The notes beneath the pieces were generated by a model. The model did no database searches, was not told where the DNA came from, and was given only the letters and a program-made list of their open reading frames with translations. Of a stretch of 64,000 bases of DNA, positions 46,297-54,363 are shown piece by piece. The position numbers and the translations under genes are program-made. Source of the stretch: JANNSX01 sp041397825 (GTDB taxonomy: Bacteria > Pseudomonadota > Alphaproteobacteria > Rhizobiales > Hyphomicrobiaceae); assembly GCA_041397825.1 (NCBI GenBank), contig JAWKVX010000002.1, positions 248,001 through 312,000 of the forward strand, given 5' to 3'. Within the stretch, counting starts at the first letter, position 1; each line of letters begins with the position of its first letter.

Positions 46297-48288
46297 ATGA
46301 GTAGCTCGCGCCGGCGGACCGCGTCCGCTGCGAAGCGGCCCGGCGTGTCCGGCAAGTCGCGCAAGAAGAGAGCTTCGCCACGGCGCGTACAACGGCGACT
46401 GTTCTCTCGGGCACTCGGACTGTCCATCTGGCTCGTGCTGCTGACGGTGCTGCCGCTTGCCGGGTTCGTGCTCCACAAGGCCCGGACCCTGCAACTCCCA
46501 GAGACCGGAGCAGTGCTCGGCGATACGCTGCGGGTCGATGTGTTGGCGGCTGACGGCACGCTTCTGGCTTCGCGTGGGGCGACCGGAAGCTACGTCACCA
46601 TCGACCGCATGCCTCCACATCTGATCGATGCCGTGCTGGCGACCGAGGACCGGCGATTCTACAGTCACCTCGGCGTCGATCCGATCGGGCTCGTCCGGGC
46701 GCTCTACGTCAACTGGCGGGCCGGAAGCGTCGTGCAGGGCGGCTCCACAATCACCCAGCAACTCGCCAAGAACCTCTACCTGTCTCCCGACCGGACGCTG
46801 GCACGGAAGCTCGACGAGGTCCTTATCGCGCTCGCGCTCGAGGTGAGGCTCGGCAAGGACGAGATTCTGGAGCTCTACCTTAACCGCGTCTATTTCGGCT
46901 CCGGCGCCTACGGCATTGCCGCAGCTGCCGAGACCTATTTCGATCGTCGGCCCGAGGAGTTGACATTGGCGCAGTCGGCTCTAATCGCGGGGCTGCTCAA
47001 GGCGCCGAGCCGCTACGCGCCGACCCGCGATCGCAACATGGCCCGACAGCGCTCCAAGGATGTCCTCGAGGGCATGGCCGAGGCGGGGATGCTCGATCGC
47101 GAGCAGGCGCGCAGGGCGAAGAAGAAGGCGATGGGCCTGCGGGATACGACCACATTGGCCGCCGAGATCGGAGCCGGGCATGTGGTGGATTGGGTGCTCG
47201 AGACGTTGCCGGATCTGACGTCTGTCCGGACCGGCCATATCGTCGTCGAGACGACGATTGATCCGAAAGCGCAGCGAGCCGCGGCCGAGGCGGTGGCGAC
47301 AACGCTGGCCGGCGAAGGCAGGACCATGGACGCCGACGAGGCTGCCGTCGTCCTCACCGATGGTAAGGGGGCCGTTCATGCCCTGATCGGCGGCCGCAAC
47401 TACGCCACGAGCCCCTTCAACAGGGCAGTCAAGGCACGGCGGCAGGCGGGCTCTGCGTTCAAGCCGTTCGTCTACCTGACCGCGCTCGAGCTCGGCGACA
47501 CGCCCGACGCGCTGATCGAAGATGCGCCGATCAAGGTCGGCAATTGGACACCGGCGAACTATGATGGACGGTTTCGTGGGCGCATCACGCTGAAGTCCGC
47601 CTTGGCGAATTCGGTCAACACGCCGGCCGTGCGGTTGCTGCTGGCGGCCGGTCCGGCCGAGGTCGCGAAGCGGGCGCATCGACTCGGCATCACCTCCAAA
47701 CTGGGCCGCGATGCCTCGTTGGCTCTCGGTACATCCGAGGTGACGCTCCTCGAGCTCGTCTCCGCCTACGTGCCGTTCTCCAATGGCGGCCGGGTTGCCG
47801 AGCCCTATGTCGTCAACCGCATCACCACCGCCGACGGCAAGGTGCTCTTCCGGCAGAAATCAGCGGCCGCTCGAAGGGTCGTGCGTGCGGATGTGCTGGC
47901 CGAGATGAACGAGATGCTCAGGGCTGTCGTCACCGGCGGCACTGGCAAGGCCGCCCGGATCGCGGGGCTCGACATCGCCGGCAAGACCGGTACCTCGCAA
48001 GCTTATCGCGATGCCTGGTTCGTCGGCTACTCGTCGGCATTGACCGCCGGGGTGTGGGTCGGCAACGACGACAACCGGCCGATGCGAAAAGTGACGGGCG
48101 GCAGTCTGCCGGCCAACATCTGGCGCGCTCTGATGATGGCGGCACATCGCGACCTGCGGGTTCGTCCCTTGCCGCGAGTCAAGCCTCGCCCGGCTGTCGG
48201 TGACACCGTCGTGCTGGCCGCGACCCCGCCCTCCGCCCCAGCCTCGCAATCGTCCGGTCTGGCCGACCTGATCGAGAGTTTCTGGTAG
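46297..48288 (+). CDS. mrcA: Class A penicillin-binding protein (PBP1A/1C-type)
   Basis: 663 residues. A basic cytoplasmic N-terminus and one membrane helix (about 38-58) are followed by a glycosyltransferase (GT51) domain with catalytic Glu in ATEDRRFYSH (near residue 117), QGGSTITQQLAKN and KDEILELYLNRVYFG, and a transpeptidase domain with SAFKPF (SxxK, near 385), SVN (near 438), and KTGTSQ (near 562). Polymerises and cross-links peptidoglycan. About 100 bases after the coiled-coil gene on the same strand. Confidence 0.95.
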   Translation: MSSSRRRTASAAKRPGVSGKSRKKRASPRRVQRRLFSRALGLSIWLVLLTVLPLAGFVLHKARTLQLPETGAVLGDTLRVDVLAADGTLLASRGATGSYVTIDRMPPHLIDAVLATEDRRFYSHLGVDPIGLVRALYVNWRAGSVVQGGSTITQQLAKNLYLSPDRTLARKLDEVLIALALEVRLGKDEILELYLNRVYFGSGAYGIAAAAETYFDRRPEELTLAQSALIAGLLKAPSRYAPTRDRNMARQRSKDVLEGMAEAGMLDREQARRAKKKAMGLRDTTTLAAEIGAGHVVDWVLETLPDLTSVRTGHIVVETTIDPKAQRAAAEAVATTLAGEGRTMDADEAAVVLTDGKGAVHALIGGRNYATSPFNRAVKARRQAGSAFKPFVYLTALELGDTPDALIEDAPIKVGNWTPANYDGRFRGRITLKSALANSVNTPAVRLLLAAGPAEVAKRAHRLGITSKLGRDASLALGTSEVTLLELVSAYVPFSNGGRVAEPYVVNRITTADGKVLFRQKSAAARRVVRADVLAEMNEMLRAVVTGGTGKAARIAGLDIAGKTGTSQAYRDAWFVGYSSALTAGVWVGNDDNRPMRKVTGGSLPANIWRALMMAAHRDLRVRPLPRVKPRPAVGDTVVLAATPPSAPASQSSGLADLIESFW

Positions 48289-48313
48289 CGGACGAGCCGC
48301 TTTCGGCCGTGCG

Positions 48314-49147
48314 TCAGAAGTCCAGGCCGTAACGATGCAGCTGGACGCCGTGCCGGTGCAGCCAGAGCCTGGCTTCCTCGACGCGCGGATAAGTCCGCTC
48401 GACGGTCTGCCAGAACCGCGGTCCGTGATTCATCTCCTTGAGGTGAGCGACCTCGTGGGCCGCGACATAGTCGAGCACCCAGGGTGGCGCCAGCACCAGT
48501 CGCCAGGAGAAGGAAAGCACGCGCGACGACGAGCAAGATCCCCAGCGGCTCGATTGGTCGCGGATCACGACACGCCGGGGTTTGACCGCCAGACGATCGG
48601 CATGAAACGCGACCCGCTGGGTAATGGTCTCGCGTGCCCGGTCGATCAGCCAGTCGCGCAGACGTCGTGGTGCATGCTCCTCGTGACCGGTTACGTAGAG
48701 GACCGGCATGTATCGGTCGATCGGCCGCCGGCGGGAGGGCGGAATGCCCATGAGGTCCGCCTCGCGTGTGGCCTCTCGCGCAGCGCGCGCCCCTTCGATC
48801 CAAGCGACACGGCGATGCCGTGTCGGGCCCAGGAAGCACACCAGATGCGGCTCGCCCTTGAAGGGGAGAATGGTGCCGGTCGCCAGGCCTACCGGCTCGG
48901 GTACCGCCTCGAGGCGCTGCTTCAACCAGCCCATATGCTCAGAGACGAAACGCCCGGCCTCCGACAGGTTCGAGAAGTTCGGCATTGTCAGAACGATCTC
49001 GCGTCGCGTGTGCGAGACGCGAAGGGTCAGGCGGCGCGCGCCGGGATGGCGCTTGACGACGATCGGCTCGGCAATGCCGGCCACTTTCAGGTTTTGCTCT
49101 CGGGGCCTGCGAGGCTTCGAGTTGCGCCGCATGGATGGACTTCCCAT
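48314..49147 (-). CDS. SprT-like/YgjP-type zinc metalloprotease
   Basis: About 272-277 residues, depending on ATG 49147 or 49132. The family (DUF45, YgjP) is recognised by VVIRDQSSRWGSCSSSRVLSFSWRLVLAPP and VAAHEVAHLKEMNHGPRFW, an HExxH with downstream histidine ligand. Cytosolic; relatives are of unknown substrate. The open frame runs on to 49459 but no start there is family-like. Convergent with the PBP gene. Confidence 0.88.
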   Translation of the reverse strand: MGSPSMRRNSKPRRPREQNLKVAGIAEPIVVKRHPGARRLTLRVSHTRREIVLTMPNFSNLSEAGRFVSEHMGWLKQRLEAVPEPVGLATGTILPFKGEPHLVCFLGPTRHRRVAWIEGARAAREATREADLMGIPPSRRRPIDRYMPVLYVTGHEEHAPRRLRDWLIDRARETITQRVAFHADRLAVKPRRVVIRDQSSRWGSCSSSRVLSFSWRLVLAPPWVLDYVAAHEVAHLKEMNHGPRFWQTVERTYPRVEEARLWLHRHGVQLHRYGLDF

Positions 49148-49196
49148 TGCTGTGTTCTTGGTGCCTGTCGGCGGTTCGACGGTCGATCGGAAGGAC

Positions 49197-50522
49197 TCAA
49201 CTCGGTGTCGCGGGCGGTCCGGTCGGCAGCCCGCCATCGATGACCTTCCCGGGTCTGGCCGACCGAAGAACAGCAGGGCGCATTGGCCCGCGATGGTCGT
49301 TCTGGCCGATGAAGTCCAGGATGTCAGGCAGGATCTCGGCGCTGAAGCGCGAGCCGTTGAAGATTCCATAGTGGCCGACGCCCGCCTGCTCGCGATGGCG
49401 CCGCTTGTCGGCTTTGAGCGAGCTGCACAGTGCATGGGCAGCCTGGCACTGGCCGACACCGGTGATGTCGTCCTTCTCGCCTTCGACCGTCATCAGGGCC
49501 ACCCGGCTGATGGCAGCCGGGTCGATCGCCTGCCCCCGATGCGTCATCCCGCCCTTTGGCAGCGCATGCCGGATGAAGACGGTGTCGACCGTCTGCAGAT
49601 AGAATTCGGCAGCAAGGTCCATGACGGCGAGATACTCGTCGTAAAACTCCTTGTGCTTCAGAGCTGAATCGCCGTCGCCGCGCACCAAGTGCAGGAAAAG
49701 ATCCTTGTGCGCCGCGACGTGACGGTCGAGATTCATGGTCATGAAGCCCGAGAGCTGCAGAAATCCTGGATAGACCGAGCGGCCGCGACCCGGATGCAGC
49801 CACGGCACGGTGGTGATGACATTGCGATCGAACCAGTCCAGGCCGCGCTGCTCTGCCAGCCGGTTGACCGCGGTCGGGTTTATGCGGGTGTCGATCGGGC
49901 CGCCCATCAACGTCATGCTGAGCGGCACATCCTCGTCACCGGCCTCCTCGAGCAAGGAGACGGCGGCCATCACCGGTACGGTCGGCTGACAGACCGCGAG
50001 CACGTGCACGTCGCCCTCGAAGAGGCGAAGCATGCGAATGATGTAATCGATGTAGGTGTCGAGATCGAAGCGGCCGGCGGAATAGGGGACGCCACGTGCA
50101 TCCTGCCAGTCGGTGATCGAGACATCGGCGAACGGCAGCAGGGCCTTTACCGTGCCCCTGAGCAACGTCGCGAAATGCCCGGACATCGGTGCGACGATCA
50201 GGATGCGAGGTTGAGCACGGGCAGTCTGCTCGGAAATCTCACGCTCGAAATGTTGCAGCCGGCAGAACGGCAAATCGAGCACGGTCTCCTCGCGGACGGC
50301 GACGCTCACGTCGTCGACTGTCGTCTCCGTGATCGAGAAGCTTGGACGCGAATAGCGTCGCGTGGTTCGTTCGAAGACCTCGCAGGCGGCGGTCACGCTG
50401 CGACCGAGGGGCGTGCGACCGACGGGATTGAACGGGTGGCCGAGCAACAGTCGGCATGTGTCGGCAGCGACACGAGCGGGCCGGCAGGCAACCTGACCAA
50501 GCTCGAACCAGTGATAGAGCAT
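49197..50522 (-). CDS. phaZ: Intracellular polyhydroxybutyrate depolymerase PhaZ
   Basis: 441 residues. Family recognised by RILIVAPMSGHFATLLRGTVK, VSITDWQDARGVPYSAGRFD, and GVGHYGIFNGSRF. The nucleophile sits in LAVCQPTVPV: a cysteine (C178) in place of the serine of lipases, as in intracellular PhaZ1 enzymes. The expected acid is in VEGEKDDITGVGQ and the histidine in GVGHYGIF. Mobilises stored PHB to hydroxybutyrate. Fits the phasin gene at 14.5 kb. Confidence 0.93.
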   Translation of the reverse strand: MLYHWFELGQVACRPARVAADTCRLLLGHPFNPVGRTPLGRSVTAACEVFERTTRRYSRPSFSITETTVDDVSVAVREETVLDLPFCRLQHFEREISEQTARAQPRILIVAPMSGHFATLLRGTVKALLPFADVSITDWQDARGVPYSAGRFDLDTYIDYIIRMLRLFEGDVHVLAVCQPTVPVMAAVSLLEEAGDEDVPLSMTLMGGPIDTRINPTAVNRLAEQRGLDWFDRNVITTVPWLHPGRGRSVYPGFLQLSGFMTMNLDRHVAAHKDLFLHLVRGDGDSALKHKEFYDEYLAVMDLAAEFYLQTVDTVFIRHALPKGGMTHRGQAIDPAAISRVALMTVEGEKDDITGVGQCQAAHALCSSLKADKRRHREQAGVGHYGIFNGSRFSAEILPDILDFIGQNDHRGPMRPAVLRSARPGKVIDGGLPTGPPATPS

Positions 50523-50703
50523 CGCCCGATTGTCTCCGTTGAGAGCTGACTGAAGACACTATTGGTCGATACGCAGCACCCCGTGCCGTCGTTGAAGATC
50601 GGCTTGAATCCGCTGATTTAATTTCCAGGCAGGCTAGCAGTTATCCACCGATTCGCCAATTACTCTCCACAGGACCGCTGGACATGTCGAGAGTTCTGTC
50701 GAC

Positions 50704-51288
50704 TCAGAGCATTGGCGCGATTCGGGAGGCGATTTCTTCCGGACTTGCACTGTGGCGAAAATGCGTCACATAGTGACCCGCCGTGTCCATCAGGTAGATG
50801 AAGCCGCTGTGATCCATGGTGTAGCCGTCGGCGCTGCCAAGGTCGTCGACACGCTTGGCGTAGACGCGATAGGCCCGGACCATGGCGTCGACCTCCGCCT
50901 GGCTGCCGGTCAGGCCGACGAGCCGGGGGTGAAAGGCCGAGACGTAGGCCTTCATCACCTCGGGCGTGTCCCGCGCGGGATCGACGGTCACGAACAACGG
51001 AACGAGTCCGTCCGCCTTGGCGCCGAGCTGGTCCAAGGCGGCGCCCATGACCTGCAGGCCCGCCGGGCAGATATCGGGGCAGTGGGTGAAACCGAAGAAC
51101 ACCAGAAGATATCGTCCCGCATAGGTCTTGTCGGAGACCCGCCTGCCATCCTGGTCGATCAGTGAGAAGGCTCCGCCGATGGCGGCCGAGCCGGTCTGGG
51201 TCGTCATATCGCTCGAGCGGAGTGCCAAAGCGAGACCTCCGCCGGCGACAAAGGCAGCAAGGATGATGGCGAGCAATTTCAGGCGCAT
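50704..51288 (-). CDS. SCO1/SenC-family copper protein (PrrC-like)
   Basis: 194 residues. N-terminal anchor (RLKLLAIILAAFVAGGGLAL), then a thioredoxin fold with the copper site CPDICP in FFGFTHCPDICPAG and the distal histidine in YTMDHSGFIYLMD. SCO proteins assemble the CuA site of cytochrome oxidase and, as PrrC/SenC, influence Reg/Prr signalling in purple bacteria. Divergent from regB, which supports the connection. Confidence 0.92.
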   Translation of the reverse strand: MRLKLLAIILAAFVAGGGLALALRSSDMTTQTGSAAIGGAFSLIDQDGRRVSDKTYAGRYLLVFFGFTHCPDICPAGLQVMGAALDQLGAKADGLVPLFVTVDPARDTPEVMKAYVSAFHPRLVGLTGSQAEVDAMVRAYRVYAKRVDDLGSADGYTMDHSGFIYLMDTAGHYVTHFRHSASPEEIASRIAPML

Positions 51289-51300
51289 CGGTCATCCATG

Positions 51301-51321
51301 GCCCTGGATCACGTCCAGGGC
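51301..51321. promoter_or_regulatory. Perfect palindromic hairpin in the sco-regB divergent promoter region
   Basis: GCCCTGGA-tcacg-TCCAGGGC is a perfect eight-base inverted repeat, 13 bases upstream of the sco ATG and 78 upstream of regB. It could be an operator for a shared regulator, or part of the sco leader. Position between the two divergent genes makes it a candidate control site; nothing identifies the binding protein. Confidence 0.4.
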
Positions 51322-51398
51322 AAGCCCTTGAGCTCCCGGCACGCCATCGTGATAGTGTCGCAGCTTCGAAGTTGCCCCAACCGCAAGAGCACGGACGG

Positions 51399-52763
51399 AT
51401 GGCAGATACGGCATTTGAAGCGACAACCAGCCGGCTGAGACTGCAGACGATCGCGCGCTTGCGTTGGATCGCCGTGATCGGGCAAAGCACCACGCTGCTC
51501 GGAACCTATTTTCTCGCCAACTTCTATCTGCCGTTGACCTGGTGTCTTGCGGTCGTCGGCATGTCGGTGGTGGTCAATCTCTTCCTCCAGCTGAGATACC
51601 CGGCCCGGCACCGCCTCTCGGTGAAGTTCGCAACGATCCTGCTGATCTACGACGTCGTGCAACTGGCGCTCCTGCTCTATCTGACCGGCGGGCTCGAGAA
51701 CCCGTTCTCCTTTCTGCTGGTGGCTCCGGTCACGGTCTCGGCGGCGACCCTGCCGACGGAGAGCACGCTGACCATCAGTGTCGCCTCCCTCGTCGCCTCC
51801 GCACTGCTGGTCCGCTATCACGAGCCATTGCCGTGGCATCCCGGCGTGACTTTCGAGCTGCCGCTGCTCTACCGGCTCGGCATGTGGTTCTCCATTCTGT
51901 GCAGCCTCATGTTCATGGGCCTCTATTCGCGACGTCTCGCCCGCGAGGCGAGGCAAATGTCGGAGGCGCTGGCGGCGACGGAACTCGTGCTGGCGCGCGA
52001 GCAGCAGCTGCATGCCCTCGATGGGCTCGCGGCTGCGGCTGCCCATGAGCTCGGCACGCCTCTTGCGACGATCACGGTCGTCGCCTCGGAGCTTGCCCGC
52101 GAGGTCGATCCGAAAACGCCGATCGGCGAGGATATCGCGCTTCTGAAGAGCCAGGCGCAGCGATGCCGGGAGATTCTGACGACCCTGACGACCCGCAGCG
52201 AGGAGGGCGATCCCCTCCACAAGCACCTGCCCGTCTCGCACCTGATCGAGGAGGCGATCGAGCCCTTCCTGGTATTCGACAAGCTGATCGACTTCCGGGC
52301 CCGGCCGGCCAAGGGTGTCAGCGGGCCGGCCATCGAGGAGCCGGTCGGACAGCGTAAGCCGGGTATCCTGCACAGCCTGACGAACATCGTCGAGAATGCC
52401 GTCGACTTCGCCCAGGACAGTGTCGATATCCTGGCGGAATGGGACGAGGATCGTGTCACCATCGTCATCTCCGATGACGGGCCCGGATTTCCGCCGCACC
52501 TCATCGGTGCCATCGGCGATCCCTATGTGACGACGCGACCGCTGGCGCAAAGGACGAACGGTGGCAAGCGGGAAGGTGGCGGACTTGGACTTGGCTTCTT
52601 CATTGCCAAGACGCTGCTCGAGCGCTCGGGCGCGCAGATTTCGCTCGCCAACCGGCCGGAGCCCATGACGGGCGCCATGGTGCGTATCTCCTGGCCCCGC
52701 AAGAGCTTCGAGGACCGACCGGACGTCGGTGACGACATGGCGACCGCTGCCGCATTGTCCTAA
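51399..52763 (+). CDS. regB: Redox-responsive sensor histidine kinase RegB
   Basis: 454 residues from ATG 51399. Six membrane helices, the ubiquinone-sensing loop motif GGLENPF (about 97-103), H-box with the phosphoaccepting histidine in AAAAAHELGTPLATI (near 215), the redox-active cysteine in QAQRCREIL (near 256, equivalent to C265 of Rhodobacter capsulatus RegB), and N, G1 and G2 boxes (NIVENAVDFA, SDDGPGFP, GGLGLGFFIAK). Senses oxygen and redox state and phosphorylates RegA. All recognised sensory residues are kept, so it should be functional. Confidence 0.96.
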   Translation: MADTAFEATTSRLRLQTIARLRWIAVIGQSTTLLGTYFLANFYLPLTWCLAVVGMSVVVNLFLQLRYPARHRLSVKFATILLIYDVVQLALLLYLTGGLENPFSFLLVAPVTVSAATLPTESTLTISVASLVASALLVRYHEPLPWHPGVTFELPLLYRLGMWFSILCSLMFMGLYSRRLAREARQMSEALAATELVLAREQQLHALDGLAAAAAHELGTPLATITVVASELAREVDPKTPIGEDIALLKSQAQRCREILTTLTTRSEEGDPLHKHLPVSHLIEEAIEPFLVFDKLIDFRARPAKGVSGPAIEEPVGQRKPGILHSLTNIVENAVDFAQDSVDILAEWDEDRVTIVISDDGPGFPPHLIGAIGDPYVTTRPLAQRTNGGKREGGGLGLGFFIAKTLLERSGAQISLANRPEPMTGAMVRISWPRKSFEDRPDVGDDMATAAALS

Positions 52764-53065
52764 TGTCGGGGTTCCGGCGTCCGCCCCGTCATCTGAGCGA
52801 CCACCCGAGGCCAACGTCTGAGCATGACGCCTCACGACGCAATTGACGCGCCGCGTATCCTTGTCGAAACCGAGGCTCGTTCAACGATCCGAGCCTGGTC
52901 CGACGAGCGTCGGGTACGGGACACGAGGGTCGGACTCCGGTCGGAGAGCTGCCCAAACCGCCAAGGTCTCCCGGCCGGCGGAGATTGCGCCCGACTTGGT
53001 TAATGGCCCCCTTGGCCAGAAGCCCGTGCTTTGTCTATGATGCGGCGCAACAGGAGGTTGTTAGC
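52764..53065 (+). promoter_or_regulatory. regB-regA gap: hairpins and a regA promoter
   Basis: Two hairpins follow regB: AGGCTCG/CGAGCCT (52873-52896) and CCGAC-gagc-GTCGG (52900-52913). Near the 3' end TTGGCC (53012-53017), a 17-base spacer and CTATGA (53035-53040) form a sigma-70-type promoter. It would start transcription about 20 bases before regA, with AGGAGG in the leader. So regA probably has its own promoter and is not only transcribed from regB. No gene is seen in the 302 bases. Confidence 0.55.
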
Positions 53066-53623
53066 GTGACCGAGATCAACCCAATTCGCGACCTTCCGGC
53101 GGATCATAGCCTGATCCTCGTCGATGACGACCGGCCGTTTCTCACTCGGCTCGGCCGGGCCATGGAGCTGCGCGGTTTCGACGTTCGCATGGCGGCCTCG
53201 ATCGCTGAGGCTCACAGCATGATCAGGGAGCGTGCACCGGCCTTCGCCGTGGTCGACATGCGGCTCGAGGACGGCAACGGCCTGGACGTCATCGAGGAGC
53301 TCTCGAGGGCTCGCCCCGAGGCCCGTGCCGTCGTGCTCACTGGCTATGGCAACATCGCGACCGCCGTGACGGCGGTGAAGATCGGTGCGGTCGACTACCT
53401 GTCTAAACCGGCGGATGCGGACGATATCTGCAATGCGCTGCTGGCGCGCACCGACCAGAAGGCCGAGCCGCCCGAGAATCCGATGTCGGCCGACCGGGTC
53501 CGGTGGGAGCATATCCAGCGGGTCTACGAGCTCTGCAACCGCAATGTTTCGGAGACCGCACGCCGCCTCAACATGCATCGCCGCACGCTGCAGCGTATAT
53601 TGGCCAAGCGTGCGCCGAAGTAG
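53066..53623 (+). CDS. regA: Response regulator RegA
   Basis: 185 residues from GTG 53066. An AGGAGG at 53052-53057, eight bases upstream, fixes this start rather than the upstream ATG-like codons. Receiver domain with LIVDDD-type acid pocket (ILVDDDRPF), phosphorylated aspartate in VVDMRLEDGNG (near 64), and VDYLSKPAD for the conserved lysine. The Fis-type helix-turn-helix is NVSETARRLNMHRRTLQRIL. Controls respiration, carbon and nitrogen genes in related bacteria. Confidence 0.96.
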   Translation: MTEINPIRDLPADHSLILVDDDRPFLTRLGRAMELRGFDVRMAASIAEAHSMIRERAPAFAVVDMRLEDGNGLDVIEELSRARPEARAVVLTGYGNIATAVTAVKIGAVDYLSKPADADDICNALLARTDQKAEPPENPMSADRVRWEHIQRVYELCNRNVSETARRLNMHRRTLQRILAKRAPK

Positions 53624-53640
53624 CAGGCCTGTGTCTGCGG

Positions 53641-54126
53641 CTATGCGACTCCAGGGCCTCGCTCGGGATCCCAGAGCGTGTGCAGCCGGTCGGCGGCCGC
53701 GTGCGCAAAGCGGAGTGTAACGGCCTTTCGCCGGGCGCCAGCCAGACGGGCCTCCGGAGCGGGGCGGATCAGCTCGGCGCCGTAGCCGTCGGCGACGATC
53801 AATCCGGTGTCGGGTGGCAGAATATCGACCGGGAACTCGGTGTTGACGGCGAACAGGAAGCGATCGCACCAGTCGAGATAGTCCGGCCATTTCTGGTCGG
53901 CCCTCAGGTCCTCGATGGACGACTTGATCTCGACAATCCAGATATCGCCCGATGGCGACAAGGCGACGATATCGGCCCGCCGGCCGTCGGCGAGCGACAG
54001 CTCGGTCAGTGTCGTCATGTTGAGTGTAGCGAGCATGCGACGCGTGCCTCGGCAGATGGCGAGCGCGCGCTCGGACTGGCGTCCATCGATCAGCGGCGAG
54101 CTCCGAGGCAAGTTCACGAGTACCAT
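53641..54126 (-). CDS. mmcB: DNA repair putative endonuclease MmcB
   Basis: 161 residues from ATG 54126; the frame is open to 54264. Family recognised by RRADIVALSPSGDIWIVEIKSSIEDLRADQKWPDYLDWCDRFL and PDTGLIVADGYGAELIRP. The EIKSS element with the upstream D is a PD-(D/E)xK-type nuclease site. MmcB is linked to DNA-damage mutagenesis in Caulobacter. Convergent with regA. Confidence 0.9.
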   Translation of the reverse strand: MVLVNLPRSSPLIDGRQSERALAICRGTRRMLATLNMTTLTELSLADGRRADIVALSPSGDIWIVEIKSSIEDLRADQKWPDYLDWCDRFLFAVNTEFPVDILPPDTGLIVADGYGAELIRPAPEARLAGARRKAVTLRFAHAAADRLHTLWDPERGPGVA

Positions 54127-54330
54127 GCATTGCTCTCCGTCGGGTTTCGTCTGAACCAATATCCGATGAAACGGAACCCTATCCGGCCGAAGGACGTTGT
54201 GACAGCCGACGCCCCCGACGGTGCCCACCCATCTGAGCGACCGACGGGCGGGGAAGCTTTTCAATACCCGTCCGGTCTTCTAAGCTAAAGTATATTTCAG
54301 TCTCTCGCTCACGGTAGAGAGGTCCGATCG

Positions 54331-54344
54331 GCCGGGCAACCGGC
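54331..54344. other. Small hairpin GCCGG-gcaa-CCGGC before the Lon-like gene
   Basis: A perfect five-base stem with a GNRA-type tetraloop, 20 bases upstream of ATG 54364. It lies in the leader between the divergent mmcB and Lon-like genes, next to a second inverted repeat CTCTC...GAGAG at 54302-54321. It may affect translation. Low certainty. Confidence 0.3.
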
Positions 54345-54363
54345 AGGACCGAGGGCAAGACCT

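Noticed and set aside
50641..50650. TTATCCACC, close to a DnaA box
   Set aside because: Only one near-match, no cluster and no AT-rich region; not an origin.
51321..51380. RegA binding site near regB
   Set aside because: GCGACA is present on the minus strand but the second half of the consensus is not; too weak to list.
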